From positions 1 to 44,313 of the forward strand of contig CAKUJN010000006.1 of the NCBI GenBank assembly GCA_934661735.1: a DNA stretch of 44,313 nucleotides. The letters are read 5' to 3'. The notes under the pieces are model-generated. The model was not told where the DNA came from and ran no database searches. It was given only the letters and a program-made list of their open reading frames with translations. Position numbers and translations under genes: made by a program. Shown piece after piece: positions 7,632 through 16,604 of this stretch (position 1 is its first letter; each line of letters begins with the position of its first letter). Origin of the DNA: an uncultured Oscillospiraceae bacterium. GTDB taxonomy: Bacteria > Bacillota > Clostridia > Oscillospirales > Oscillospiraceae.

Positions 7632-8372
7632 TTACAGCGGCGATCTGGAGGCGGCAGCCTCGTCGCAGACGAGCGTCACATCCGGATGGAACTGCAAAAT
7701 CGAGCCTGGGACCTCGGGCGTGACCGGCCCGAAAAAGACCTTGTTCAGAATATCGGCCTTGTCCGCACCGGTGATGATCATGACGATTTTTTTCGCGGCC
7801 ATGACGGTGCCGATGCCCATGGTGATGGCGGCGGTGGGGACCTCGTCGATGGAGGCGAAGAAGCGCTTGTTGGCCTCGCGCGTCATGGCGGTCAGCTGTA
7901 CCTCGTGCGTTGTTTTCGGGAACTCGCCGCACGGCTCGTTGAAGCCGATGTGGCCGTCGTGGCCGATGCCCAGCAGCTGGCAGTCGATGCCGCCCCAGTC
8001 CTCGATTTTCCGCTCATACTGCTCACACATGGCGGGGATATCCGAGGCAAGACCGTCGGGGACGATGGTGTTTTCCGGCCGGATGGAGATATGATCGAAC
8101 AGATTCTCCTGCATGAAGCGGCGGTAGCTCTGCGGATGATCGGGGGCCATGCCCTTGTACTCGTCCAGATTTGCCGAGCGGACGCGGCTGAAATCCAGCT
8201 TTCCGGCCTTTTCGCGGGCAATCAGCTCACGGTACAGCGGCAGCGGGGTGGAGCCGGTGGCAAGGCCGATGACGCACGCGGGCTTTTTGCGAATGACCGC
8301 CTCAAACTGATCGGCGGCGGCTTTGCCGGCTTCCTCCGGCGTTTTGACCTTGATGACATGGAAGTGCAGCAT
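7632..8372 (-). CDS. nagB: Glucosamine-6-phosphate deaminase
   Basis: Converts glucosamine-6-phosphate to fructose-6-phosphate and ammonia, the entry of amino sugars into glycolysis. The 246 residues are of normal length for the Firmicute form. The motif GLATGSTPLPLY (residues 36-47) binds the phosphate. Asp70 in NLDEY, Asp139 and His141 in GIGHDGHIGFNEP, and Glu146 correspond to the catalytic set known from E. coli NagB. The start at 8372 (MLHFHVIK) follows a clear GGAG site; the frame stays open further upstream but without similarity. It is monocistronic from its own promoter, with no nagA nearby. Confidence 0.94.
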   Translation of the reverse strand: MLHFHVIKVKTPEEAGKAAADQFEAVIRKKPACVIGLATGSTPLPLYRELIAREKAGKLDFSRVRSANLDEYKGMAPDHPQSYRRFMQENLFDHISIRPENTIVPDGLASDIPAMCEQYERKIEDWGGIDCQLLGIGHDGHIGFNEPCGEFPKTTHEVQLTAMTREANKRFFASIDEVPTAAITMGIGTVMAAKKIVMIITGADKADILNKVFFGPVTPEVPGSILQFHPDVTLVCDEAAASRSPL

Positions 8373-8447
8373 AGTAAATTCTCCTTTGTGTCCGGAGGAC
8401 CGCACGCGCCCGACGGCGGCGCGGCCCGTGATAATCCTTACAGGGCT

Positions 8448-8476
8448 ATCATATCGATTCTGCGCCGGTTTTTCAA
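8448..8476 (-). promoter_or_regulatory. Promoter of nagB
   Basis: On the minus strand, -35 TTGAAA (8471-8476), 17 bp, -10 TATGAT (8448-8453). Confidence 0.75.
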
Positions 8477-8536
8477 GGATGAAAAGAAAAAAATAAAAGA
8501 AAGTGCGCGGCGGGGCGCACAGAGGGATGGTTTTCC

Positions 8537-8818
8537 TTGCCAAACGGCGGGGCGGTGTGGTAATATGTAAAAAAGCGCCGCGGGTCTTTCCGGCTGAAAT
8601 ACCGCATATGGATGTCGGACGGGGTGAGGGCGCTTCACCGCGTGCTGGCCTGTCCAAATGGACAGGGCGCGGGACGGCGCAGGATGATAGGATAAAGAGC
8701 AGAGACGGAGCGCGGCTCCGCATACGGACGCGCGGGAACACAATGCCCGTGCGGAGCGTCAGAATCTATGGCAGGAGCCATAAAAATACGCAATGAATTT
8801 GAAAAAGGAGATAGAAAC
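8537..8818 (+). promoter_or_regulatory. Promoter and long structured leader of the SPFH operon
   Basis: A -35 TTGCCA (8537-8542) and -10 TAATAT (8561-8566), 18 bp apart, would give a leader of about 245 bases before the start at 8819. The leader has a CCTGTCC/GGACAGG hairpin (8649-8666) and a GCTCCGCA/TGCGGAGC pairing across about 8714-8757. No gene is visible in it. Confidence 0.4.
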
Positions 8819-10225
8819 ATGGGACTTATCAAAGCGGCACTTGGCGCGGCCGGCGGCGTGATGGCCGACCAGTGGAAGGAGTATTTTTACTGTGAGGCAA
8901 TTCCCGAGGACGTGATGGCCGTCAAGGGCCTGCACCGCATTTCGGGCAGAAGCAGCAACTACAAGGGCAGCGAGAACATCATCTCCAACGGCTCCGTGAT
9001 CGCTGTGGCCGACGGCCAGTGCATGATCCTCGTCGATCAGGGCAAGGTCACCGAGCTGTGCGCCGAGCCTGGCGAATTTGTCTATGATTCCTCGACCGAG
9101 CCGTCGATCTTCTCCGGAAGCCTCGGCACCAGCATTCTGGACACGTTCAAGAATATCGGCAAGCGGTTTACCTTTGGCGGCGAGCCTCCGAAGGATCAGA
9201 GAGTTTACTATTTCAATACCAAGGAGCTGATCGGCAACAAGTACGGCACGCCGAGTCCGGTGCCGTTCCGCGTGGTCGACCAGCGCGCGGGCATCGACAT
9301 TGATATCGCGATCCGCTGCTTCGGCGAGTACAGCTATCATATCTGCGACCCGATTCTGTTCTACACGAACGTCTGCGGCAACGTGACCGACGGCTATACC
9401 CGCGACCGGCTGGACAGCCAGCTGAAAACGGAGCTTCTGACGGCGCTTCAGCCCGCGTTTGCGAAGATTTCGGAAATGGGCATCCGCTATTCGGCGCTGC
9501 CCGGTCACACGATGGAGCTGGCCGATGCGCTGAACGAGGTGCTGTCGGCGAAGTGGCGCAATCTGCGCGGCCTTGAGATCGTCTCCTTCGGCGTTTCGTC
9601 CGTCAAGGCGAGCGAAGAGGACGAGCAGATGCTCAAGGAAATGCAGCGCAACGCGGCGTTCATGGACCCGACGCGCGCAGCGGCGCATCTGGTCGGTGCA
9701 CAGGCGGCAGCGATGCAGTCGGCCGCGTCCAATCAGGGCGCAGGCCCCGCGATGGCGTTCATGGGCATGAACATGGCAGGCGCGGCAGGCGGCATGAACG
9801 CGCAGAATCTGTATCAGATGGGCGCGCAGCAGCAGGCAGCGCAGCCCGCGGCAGCACCCGCAGGATGGACCTGCTCGTGCGGCCAGAGCGGCATCACCGG
9901 CAATTTCTGCCCGAACTGCGGCAGCAAAAAGCCCGAGCCGAAGCCTGCCGCGGACAGCTGGAAATGCCCGAGCTGCGGCGCAACGGCGAGCGGTAAATTC
10001 TGCCCCGAATGCGGCGCGAAAAAGCCCGCGGACAACAGCTGGACGTGCAGCTGCGGCGCGGTCAACAAGGGCCGGTTCTGCGCCGAGTGCGGCAAGCCGA
10101 AGCCCAGCGCCGTGAAGCACTATAAGTGCGACAAGTGCGGCTGGGTGCCGGAAGATCCGGCGAATCCGCCGAAGTTCTGCCCGCAGTGCGGCGATCCGTT
10201 CAACGACGCGGACGCGCAGGGCTGA
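8819..10225 (+). CDS. ydjI: SPFH/Band-7 domain protein with four zinc ribbons (YdjI-like)
   Basis: A 468-residue protein. Residues ~1-300 form the SPFH-type core seen in B. subtilis YdjI and in proteins labelled virion core protein (start MGLIKAALGAAGGVMADQWKEYFYCE). A low-complexity Met/Ala/Gly stretch follows, then four tandem CxxC...CxxC zinc ribbons in the last ~125 residues (for example WKCPSCGATASGKFCPECG). SPFH proteins scaffold membrane microdomains; YdjI with YdjG and YdjH recruits the PspA homologue in B. subtilis, and the next two genes here are the YdjG- and YdjH-like partners. The start follows AAAAAGGAG at 8802-8810. No pspA is present in the window. Confidence 0.85.
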   Translation: MGLIKAALGAAGGVMADQWKEYFYCEAIPEDVMAVKGLHRISGRSSNYKGSENIISNGSVIAVADGQCMILVDQGKVTELCAEPGEFVYDSSTEPSIFSGSLGTSILDTFKNIGKRFTFGGEPPKDQRVYYFNTKELIGNKYGTPSPVPFRVVDQRAGIDIDIAIRCFGEYSYHICDPILFYTNVCGNVTDGYTRDRLDSQLKTELLTALQPAFAKISEMGIRYSALPGHTMELADALNEVLSAKWRNLRGLEIVSFGVSSVKASEEDEQMLKEMQRNAAFMDPTRAAAHLVGAQAAAMQSAASNQGAGPAMAFMGMNMAGAAGGMNAQNLYQMGAQQQAAQPAAAPAGWTCSCGQSGITGNFCPNCGSKKPEPKPAADSWKCPSCGATASGKFCPECGAKKPADNSWTCSCGAVNKGRFCAECGKPKPSAVKHYKCDKCGWVPEDPANPPKFCPQCGDPFNDADAQG

Positions 10226-10251
10226 GCAGTCGGCTGACAGGGAAAGAGACG

Positions 10252-10273
10252 CGGGCCTCCGGCCGGAGGCCCG
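10252..10273 (+). other. Perfect 22-bp hairpin between ydjI- and ydjG-like genes
   Basis: CGGGCCTCCGG is followed directly by its exact complement, with no U run after it. It may be a processing or stability element that separates expression of the two genes rather than a terminator. Confidence 0.4.
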
Positions 10274-10307
10274 TGATGCAGAAAGAATCAGAAAGGAACG
10301 GTGAAAA

Positions 10308-11441
10308 ATGCCAACGCAAGTCACCAATTATCAGTGTCCGGCATGTACCGGCCCGCTGCATTTTGTGGGAGCAACAGGGAAACTGGAGTGCGAATACTGC
10401 GGCAGCGCATATGATCCCGCCGAGATTGAGGCGCTGTATGCCGAAAAGGAAAAGAAGGCCGCCGAGGCACAGCAGAAGGCCGAGAGCGCTGCGGAAAAGC
10501 AGTCCGCTTCAAAGGCGGACGACGGAGCATGGGATGACTCGGAACTGAGCAGCGACTGGGGCGATGAGGCTGCGGGCATGAAGAGCTACAGCTGTCCCTC
10601 GTGCGGCGCGGAGCTGATCTGCGACGCTACGACGGCGGCGACGTCCTGCCCCTACTGCGGCAACCCGACTGTCGTGCCAGGGCAGTTCAGCGGCGCGCTG
10701 CGTCCGGACTATATCATTCCGTTCAAGCTGAGCAAGGACGATGCCATCCGCGCACTCAAGAAGCACTATAAGGGCAAGTTCTTCCTGCCCAAGACGTTCA
10801 GCAGCGAGAATCACATTCAGGAGATCAAGGGCGTCTATGTCCCGTTCTGGATGTTTGACGGCGAGGCGGAGGGCTGGGCCACCTATGAGGCCACGCGCTC
10901 GCGCAGCTATCGCTCGGGCGACTATGAGGTCACGGAGACGGAGCATTACGACATCTTCCGCGAGGGCTCGATCGCCTTTGAGAAGATCCCCGTCGACGCC
11001 TCCAGCCAGATGCCGGACAATCACATGGACTCGATTGAGCCATACGATTATTCCGAGCTGAAGCCGTTTTCCACAGCCTATATGCCGGGCTTCCTGGCCG
11101 ACAAGTACGACGTGAGCGTCGCCGACAGCCAGCAGCGCGCCGACGACCGCAGCACCAAAACGCTGGTTTCTGCGATGGCGGCGTCGGTGCAGGGCTATGA
11201 CACCTGCATGGTCAACAATCAGGATATCCACATCCGGCGCGGCAAGGTGCACTACGCCATGCTGCCGGTATGGATGCTGAGCACGAAATGGAAGGGCGAG
11301 AACTTCCTGTTTGCCATGAACGGGCAGACAGGCCGTCTGGTCGGCAATCTGCCGGTCAGCAAGGGAAAGTTCTGGGCGACATTTGCGATTATTGCGGGCG
11401 CGCTGTCCGCCATCGGCACGGCGCTGGCCCTGATGCTGTGA
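10308..11441 (+). CDS. ydjG: TFIIB-type zinc ribbon membrane protein (YdjG-like)
   Basis: A 377-residue protein opening with a zinc ribbon (YQCPACTGPLHF...LECEYCGSAYD). An acidic/alanine linker follows, then a second ribbon (YSCPSCGAELICD...SCPYCGNPTVV), a large soluble domain, and one membrane helix at the very C terminus (FWATFAIIAGALSAIGTALALML). This order matches YdjG of B. subtilis, a membrane partner of YdjH that positions the SPFH protein and the phage-shock effector. The start is ATG 10308 after a GGAACG site. It lies between the SPFH and TPM genes in one operon. The biochemical role is inferred from that system. Confidence 0.82.
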   Translation: MPTQVTNYQCPACTGPLHFVGATGKLECEYCGSAYDPAEIEALYAEKEKKAAEAQQKAESAAEKQSASKADDGAWDDSELSSDWGDEAAGMKSYSCPSCGAELICDATTAATSCPYCGNPTVVPGQFSGALRPDYIIPFKLSKDDAIRALKKHYKGKFFLPKTFSSENHIQEIKGVYVPFWMFDGEAEGWATYEATRSRSYRSGDYEVTETEHYDIFREGSIAFEKIPVDASSQMPDNHMDSIEPYDYSELKPFSTAYMPGFLADKYDVSVADSQQRADDRSTKTLVSAMAASVQGYDTCMVNNQDIHIRRGKVHYAMLPVWMLSTKWKGENFLFAMNGQTGRLVGNLPVSKGKFWATFAIIAGALSAIGTALALML

Positions 11442-11457
11442 CGGGGAGGGCGGAATC

Positions 11458-12246
11458 ATGAAACGTAAAATTACATGCCTGCTTCTGAGCCTGCTGCTCC
11501 TGCTTGGCGCGGCAATTCCCGTGCTGGCGGCCGAAACATCCGGCGCACAGCTGTTCCATGTCACCGATACCGCCGGTATTCTCAGCGAGGATGAGGATTA
11601 CCAGCTGGAATCGCACGCGGAAGAGGTTTCGCAGCGCTATGACTTCGGCATCTATGTCGTCACCATTCCGGACTATAACGATTTTAACTCCGAAGGCGTG
11701 TTTGAGACGGCCTACGGTCTCTACCACGAATACACGCTGGGCGTGGGCGAGGACCGCAACGGCGCGATGCTCCTGCTGAGCATGGACAACCGGAAGTTCG
11801 CCACGTTCTTCTACGGCCCGAAGGCGGAATACACGTTTGACGCCTACGGACAGGAAAAGCTGGAGGACTATTTCCTCGACGAGTTCCACAACGACAACTG
11901 GTACGCGGGCCTTGACGGCTTCGTCACCGGCTGTGAGGAATTCCTCGCGGCGGCTGCCGCCGGCGAGCCGGTGCGCAAGAGCCACACAACGGCGGTGATC
12001 ATCGCCATCGCCGCGTCCTGCGTGATTGCAATGATCATCTGCCTGTCGCTGAGAGGCAAGATGAAGTCGGTCCGCGCTGCTGCCAACGCAGACAAGTACA
12101 CCTCCGGCGAACTGAATCTGACGCAGAGCCGCGACGAGTACACGCACACGACCGAAACGCGCACAAAAATCGAGAGCGAGTCCAGCGGAGGTGAAAGCTC
12201 CTCCAGTTCCGGCGGAGGAGGCTCGGGCCGAAGCGGTTCGTTCTGA
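11458..12246 (+). CDS. ydjH: TPM domain-containing secreted/membrane protein (YdjH-like)
   Basis: A 262-residue protein with a signal peptide (MKRKITCLLLSLLLLLGAA, cut near VLAAE). A TPM_phosphatase/YgcG domain spans residues ~35-160 (DTAGILSEDEDYQLESHAEE, then GVGEDRNGAMLLLSMDNRK), followed by one membrane helix near residues 180-200 and a Ser/Gly-rich tail (SSSSGGGGSGRSGSF) like that of YdjH and YgcG. TPM domains act outside the membrane in stress and repair. It is the last gene of the operon, 16 bases after the zinc-ribbon gene, followed by a strong terminator. Confidence 0.87.
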   Translation: MKRKITCLLLSLLLLLGAAIPVLAAETSGAQLFHVTDTAGILSEDEDYQLESHAEEVSQRYDFGIYVVTIPDYNDFNSEGVFETAYGLYHEYTLGVGEDRNGAMLLLSMDNRKFATFFYGPKAEYTFDAYGQEKLEDYFLDEFHNDNWYAGLDGFVTGCEEFLAAAAAGEPVRKSHTTAVIIAIAASCVIAMIICLSLRGKMKSVRAAANADKYTSGELNLTQSRDEYTHTTETRTKIESESSGGESSSSSGGGGSGRSGSF

Positions 12247-12260
12247 TGCAGCCGGATATA

Positions 12261-12293
12261 AAAAGGCCCTGCCGCAAAGCGGCAGGGCCTTTT
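12261..12293. terminator. Bidirectional terminator between ydjH-like gene and galE
   Basis: A perfect 15-bp stem (12261-12275, 12279-12293) with loop AAA and A4/T4 ends, between convergent genes. Confidence 0.88.
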
Positions 12294-12303
12294 CCTGTAT
12301 GGA

Positions 12304-13320
12304 TTACGCGTCGTAGCCGTTTGGATTCTGCTTCTGCCAGTTCCATGTGTCGCGGCACATGTCCATCAGGTCATGCTCTGCATGCCAGCCGAGCACTTCG
12401 GCGCTTTTCGCTGGGTCCGCGTAGCAGACGGCAAGGTCGCCGGCGCGGCGCGGCGCGATTTCATAGGGAACGCGGACGCCGTTGGCTTCCTCAAAGGCGT
12501 GGACCATATCGAGGACGCTGTACCCGCGGCCGGTGCCGAGGTTGAAAACGGCCTCGCCGGTGTGGGACATCAGATATTCGATGGCGGCGACGTGGCCTCT
12601 GGCCAGATCGACGACGTGGATGTAATCGCGAACGCCGGTGCCGTCGGGCGTGGGATAGTCGTTTCCGAACACGTTCAGATGATCGCGGCGGCCGATGGCT
12701 GTCTGTGAGATATAGGGCATGAGATTGTTCGGAATGCCGTTTGGATGCTCGCCGATTCTGCCGCTTTCGTGCGCGCCGACGGGATTGAAATAGCGCAGAT
12801 TGACGACCGACCACTCGGAATCGGCCTTTGCGATGTCGCGCAGAATCTGCTCGCCCATGTACTTCGTCCAGCCGTAGGGATTGGTGCAGCTGCCGGTTCT
12901 GGAGGTTTCACGCAGCGGCATTTCGTTGTTGCCGGAGTAGACTGTGGCGGAGGAAGAGAAGATGATGCGTTTGACATTGTGACGCGCCATGACGCGGCAC
13001 AGCGTCAGCGTGGCGTCCAGATTGTTCTGATAGTATTCCAGCGGCTTTGCGACCGACTCGCCCACGGCCTTGAGGCCGGCAAAGTGGATGGCGCAGTCGA
13101 TTCTGTGCTGGGAAAGCACTTTTTCCAGCAGCGCTTCGTCACGCACGTCGCCCTTGATAAATGCAACGGGCTTTCCGGTGATTTCCGCCACACGGCGCAG
13201 GCTTTCCGCGCTGGAATTACAGAGATTGTCAATCACGACGGGGGTATGGCCCGCTGTAATCAGTTCGACACAGGTATGACTGCCGATATATCCGGCGCCG
13301 CCGGTGACCAGTACGTTCAT
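12304..13320 (-). CDS. galE: UDP-glucose 4-epimerase
   Basis: Interconverts UDP-glucose and UDP-galactose using tightly bound NAD. The 338-residue length is standard. The Rossmann motif GGAGYIGS starts at residue 7. The catalytic Ser/Tyr/Lys are visible as SSSATVY (Ser124 region) and YGWTK (Tyr149, Lys153). The start at 13320 (MNVLVTGG) follows AAAGGAGG. The gene stands alone with its own promoter, with no galK or galT beside it, so a role in making galactose-containing envelope sugars is as likely as galactose breakdown. Confidence 0.95.
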   Translation of the reverse strand: MNVLVTGGAGYIGSHTCVELITAGHTPVVIDNLCNSSAESLRRVAEITGKPVAFIKGDVRDEALLEKVLSQHRIDCAIHFAGLKAVGESVAKPLEYYQNNLDATLTLCRVMARHNVKRIIFSSSATVYSGNNEMPLRETSRTGSCTNPYGWTKYMGEQILRDIAKADSEWSVVNLRYFNPVGAHESGRIGEHPNGIPNNLMPYISQTAIGRRDHLNVFGNDYPTPDGTGVRDYIHVVDLARGHVAAIEYLMSHTGEAVFNLGTGRGYSVLDMVHAFEEANGVRVPYEIAPRRAGDLAVCYADPAKSAEVLGWHAEHDLMDMCRDTWNWQKQNPNGYDA

Positions 13321-13359
13321 ACGCGTTCCTCCTTTGGAAGCTTTGTCATTTCTGCGCCC

Positions 13360-13388
13360 AGTATAGCGCAAATATGCCGCGGACGCAA
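13360..13388 (-). promoter_or_regulatory. Promoter of galE
   Basis: On the minus strand, -35 TTGCGT (13383-13388), 17 bp, -10 TATACT (13360-13365). Confidence 0.75.
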
Positions 13389-13483
13389 TCCCGCGGCGAA
13401 AAAATCCATGGCAGCAGTGCACAATTGCACCGGTGTGCATCGTCGGAGCTGCCTGCCGGATTGCGCGGTGCTGTTCCGGGGAA

Positions 13484-13512
13484 TTGCATTTGCGCGAAAA
13501 GTATTATAGAAT
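13484..13512 (+). promoter_or_regulatory. Promoter of xylB
   Basis: A -35 TTGCAT (13484-13489), 17 bp, -10 TAGAAT (13507-13512), 35 bp before the start codon. Confidence 0.72.
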
Positions 13513-13546
13513 GGTACCATCGAATTCAACGCAAGGGGAGAGCCAT

Positions 13547-15019
13547 ATGTATTTTATCGGAATTGATCTTGGAACATCAGCGTGCAAGCTTCTGCTGGTC
13601 GGGGAGGACGGTGCGATTGTGAACACCGTTACAAAGGAATATCCGCTCCTGTTCCCGCACTCCGGCTGGTCGGAGCAGAGGCCGGAGGACTGGTGGGACG
13701 CTGTTGTGACCGGCATTCCCGAGCTTCTGACGGGCTTTGACGCGTCGCAGGTCGCGGGCATCGGCGCGGGCGGACAGATGCACGGTCTTGTCGCGCTGGA
13801 CGAACACGACAATGTCATCCGTCCGGCGATTTTGTGGAACGACGGCCGGACGTTCAAAGAGGTGGAATATCTCAACAACACCATCGGCAGGGAGCGGCTC
13901 TCCGCACTGACCGCGAATATCGCGTTTGCGGGCTTTACCGCGCCGAAGCTTCTGTGGATGCGCGAAAACGAGCCGGAGAACTTCAAAAAAATCGCGAAGA
14001 TCATGCTGCCGAAAGATTATGTCAACTATAAGCTGACCGGCGTGCACTGCTGTGATTACTCCGACGCGTCGGGCATGCTGCTTCTGGACGTGGCGCACAG
14101 GTGCTGGTCACAGGAAATGCTGGACATCTGCGGCGTCAGAGAATCGCAGATGCCGAAGCTGTTTGAAAGCTTTGCGGTTGTTGGAACGCTGACAAGGGAG
14201 GCGGCAGAGGCGCTCGGCCTGCCGGAAAACGTCAGGGTCGCGGCCGGTGCGGGCGACAACGCCGCGGCAGCGGTCGGCACGGGCACGGTCGGCGCGGGCG
14301 GCTGCAATATTTCCCTCGGCACATCCGGTACGATTTTCATTTCGTCCGATACCTTCGGTGTGGACCCGAACAACGCCCTGCACGCGTTTGCGCACGCCGA
14401 CGGCGGGTATCATCTGATGGGCTGTATGCTTTCCGCTGCCAGCTGCAACAAGTGGCTGTGTGAGGAAATCCTGAAAACGTCTGATTTTGCGGGTGAACAG
14501 GCGGGAATCCGCGAGGACAGGCTCGGAGAGAATCACGTCTATTTCCTGCCGTATCTGATGGGCGAGCGCAGCCCCATCAACGACACGAACGCGCGCGGTA
14601 CGTTTACCGGCATGACGATGGACACGAGCCGGTCTGACCTTGTGCAGTCCGTCCTTGAGGGCGTGGCGTTTGCCATCCGTGACTCATTTGAGGTGGCAAA
14701 ATCGCTTGGCATTTCCATTCCGCGCTCGAAGCTCTGTGGCGGCGGCGCGAAAAGCCCGCTGTGGCGCAGAATTTTTGCCAACGTTCTGGGTATTCCGCTG
14801 GACATGGTCAAAACCGAGCAGGGGCCAGGCTACGGCGCGGCGATGCTGGCCATGGTGGGATGCGGCAGATTTGCCTCTGTACAGGAGGCGGCGGACAGGC
14901 TTGTCGAGGTTGCGTCCACGACCGAGCCGGACGCGGAATTGACCGCGAAATATGAGGCGCGCTATCAGAGCTTCCGGAAGCTTTATCCAGCGCTGAAAGG
15001 CGTGTTCTCGGAGCTGTAA
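13547..15019 (+). CDS. xylB: Xylulokinase (FGGY carbohydrate kinase)
   Basis: Phosphorylates D-xylulose to xylulose-5-phosphate for the pentose phosphate pathway. The 490 residues have the FGGY layout: N-terminal phosphate-1 motif GIDLGTSACK, the XylB-type GGQMHGLVALDE and WNDGR substrate segments, and the C-terminal GGGAKSPLWRRIFANVLG adenosine motif. The start ATG at 13547 follows GGGGAG; reading on upstream adds residues without similarity. No xylose isomerase or transporter is adjacent, so related ketose substrates cannot be excluded. Its own promoter and terminator make it a single-gene unit. Confidence 0.92.
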   Translation: MYFIGIDLGTSACKLLLVGEDGAIVNTVTKEYPLLFPHSGWSEQRPEDWWDAVVTGIPELLTGFDASQVAGIGAGGQMHGLVALDEHDNVIRPAILWNDGRTFKEVEYLNNTIGRERLSALTANIAFAGFTAPKLLWMRENEPENFKKIAKIMLPKDYVNYKLTGVHCCDYSDASGMLLLDVAHRCWSQEMLDICGVRESQMPKLFESFAVVGTLTREAAEALGLPENVRVAAGAGDNAAAAVGTGTVGAGGCNISLGTSGTIFISSDTFGVDPNNALHAFAHADGGYHLMGCMLSAASCNKWLCEEILKTSDFAGEQAGIREDRLGENHVYFLPYLMGERSPINDTNARGTFTGMTMDTSRSDLVQSVLEGVAFAIRDSFEVAKSLGISIPRSKLCGGGAKSPLWRRIFANVLGIPLDMVKTEQGPGYGAAMLAMVGCGRFASVQEAADRLVEVASTTEPDAELTAKYEARYQSFRKLYPALKGVFSEL

Positions 15020-15025
15020 TTGCAG

Positions 15026-15063
15026 AAAAATCCCTCTGATTCAGGTGAATCAGAGGGATTTTT
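15026..15063. terminator. Bidirectional terminator after xylB
   Basis: A perfect 17-bp stem (15026-15042, 15047-15063), four-base loop, A5 and T5 tails. It serves xylB and the convergent lyase operon. Confidence 0.9.
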
Positions 15064-15087
15064 GCGTCATTTTTCAAAAAACGCGGT

Positions 15088-16182
15088 TCAATGGTCGGAT
15101 TTCAGACCCGCGCCGCACATGGTGATCAGCGTGTCGGGCGTTTCGCCGTACAGACGGCAGTATTCCAGATACGCTGCGTAATTGGCTGCGGTCGTATGCT
15201 CACAATAGACGCCCTTGCGCGCAAGCGCGGCGCGTGCGTCCATGATTTTCTCCTCCGGCGCGTGAACGAAGCGGATTTTGTGCTTCTTCGCCAGACGCAG
15301 AATCTCCCCGCCGCGCATGGGCTTGCCGATGGCGATGCCCTCGGCGATGGTCGGTGCTGGCGTGACGGCTTCCGGTTCGCCTTCGCCGTGCTCGGCGGCG
15401 CGCAGGAGGGGATCGCAGTTCTGGCTTTGCAGGGCGATGATCTGCGGCATGTGGTCGATGACGCCGCTTGCCAGCAGATGTTCCAGCGCGTAGACTGCGC
15501 CGAGGAACAGCGTGCCGTTGCCGACGGGAATGACGATGTTTTCTGGAATGCGGCCAAGCTGCTCGAAAACCTCGTAGATATAGGTTTTGGTGCCTTCGTA
15601 GAAAAACGGGTTATAAACGTGATTGGCATAGTAGACGCCGTCCTGCTCGACCTTTGCGCGGCAGACGTCGGCGCAGTGGTCTCGCGAGCCGGACACGACG
15701 GTGCAGACCGCGCCGTGCGCGCGGATCATGTCGATCTTCTTGGGACTGGTGCCCTCGGGGACGAAAATTTCACAGCCGATTCCGGCTCTGGCGCAGTAGG
15801 CGGCAACGGAATTGCCAGCGTTGCCGCTGGAATCCTGCACGACACGGTCGACGCCGATGGCCTTGCAGTGCGCGATCAGCACCGCCGCGCCGCGGTCCTT
15901 GAACGACAGGGTGGGCATGAAATAGTCCATTTTCAGCAGGACGTTTTCATCCAGCCGGACGACGGGCGTCATGCCCTCGCCCATGCTTACGCCGCGCCAG
16001 CTTTCGCCGTCCAGCGCCATGAAGCGGCGGTAGCGGAACATGCTCCACTCATGCGTGTCGATTTCGTTCAGATCGAATTCCGGCGGCTGGTAATCCAGCT
16101 TCCAAAGGCCGCCGCAGTCGCAATGCGCCCTGCGGGTTGTGACGGATTCCTCGTGTCCGCATTTTGAGCAGATGAATTTCAT
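15088..16182 (-). CDS. Threonine synthase-like PLP-dependent lyase
   Basis: A 364-residue fold-type II PLP enzyme. It begins with a zinc-ribbon-like segment (Cys5, Cys8, Cys21, Cys23) as in many threonine synthases. The PLP lysine is Lys95 in the threonine-synthase signature SFKDRG. SSGNAGNS and a glycine-rich PVGNGTLFLG phosphate loop follow. By sequence it could make threonine from O-phosphohomoserine. However, it is third in an operon after a D-amino-acid PLP enzyme and RidA, which points to an amino-acid elimination reaction producing an enamine. I cannot choose between threonine synthase and an ammonia-lyase from sequence alone. Confidence 0.75.
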   Translation of the reverse strand: MKFICSKCGHEESVTTRRAHCDCGGLWKLDYQPPEFDLNEIDTHEWSMFRYRRFMALDGESWRGVSMGEGMTPVVRLDENVLLKMDYFMPTLSFKDRGAAVLIAHCKAIGVDRVVQDSSGNAGNSVAAYCARAGIGCEIFVPEGTSPKKIDMIRAHGAVCTVVSGSRDHCADVCRAKVEQDGVYYANHVYNPFFYEGTKTYIYEVFEQLGRIPENIVIPVGNGTLFLGAVYALEHLLASGVIDHMPQIIALQSQNCDPLLRAAEHGEGEPEAVTPAPTIAEGIAIGKPMRGGEILRLAKKHKIRFVHAPEEKIMDARAALARKGVYCEHTTAANYAAYLEYCRLYGETPDTLITMCGAGLKSDH

Positions 16183-16197
16183 AGCCGGTTCCTCCTT

Positions 16198-16584
16198 TTA
16201 TTTCTGTGGCGGAAGCTCCGCAATGGCTTCAATTTCAATCAGCGCGCCGTGGTGCAGCTCCCGTGTGGGAACGACGACGCGCGCCGGTCTGTGGCTTCCG
16301 AAAAACTTGCCGTAGACCACGTTGACCGTGTCCCAGAGCGACACGTCCGGAATGTAGACGCGGCACAGCACGACATTTTCGCGTGTGCAGCCCGCGGCAT
16401 GGAGTACCAGCTCCACATTGTGCAGCGCGTCGCGCGTCTGCTGTTCGATGCCGGAGGCCATCGGCTCGCCGGTCTCGTGGTGAACCGGCAGCTGGCCGGA
16501 GATGTAAAGGGTCCGGCCGGAGAGCATCGCGGGAACGTAGTGGCCGTTATTGACCAGCTTTGAGGGAATGGTGATTTCTTTCAT
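16198..16584 (-). CDS. ridA: RidA family (YjgF/YER057c) enamine/imine deaminase
   Basis: A 128-residue RidA protein that hydrolyses reactive 2-aminoacrylate or 2-aminocrotonate released by PLP lyases. The conserved Arg102 (RPARVVV) and Glu119 (IEIEAIA) of the active site are present, as is the terminal ELP segment. I take the start at 16584 (MKEITIPSK), which has GGAGGC six bases ahead; an in-frame start five codons upstream is possible but overlaps the ribosome site. It sits between two PLP enzyme genes, 20 bases after the first, the expected place to detoxify their products. Confidence 0.9.
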   Translation of the reverse strand: MKEITIPSKLVNNGHYVPAMLSGRTLYISGQLPVHHETGEPMASGIEQQTRDALHNVELVLHAAGCTRENVVLCRVYIPDVSLWDTVNVVYGKFFGSHRPARVVVPTRELHHGALIEIEAIAELPPQK

Positions 16585-16604
16585 CACAGTGCCTCCCAAT
16601 GCGG

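Noticed and set aside
7632..8741. Longer start for nagB (extra ~120 residues)
   Set aside because: The extension crosses the promoter and lacks similarity; the ribosome site and family length fix the start at 8372.
8759..10327. Antisense frame (522 codons) opposite the SPFH gene
   Set aside because: Low-complexity Ala/Arg translation, no motif, and the plus-strand gene has clear SPFH and zinc-ribbon content.
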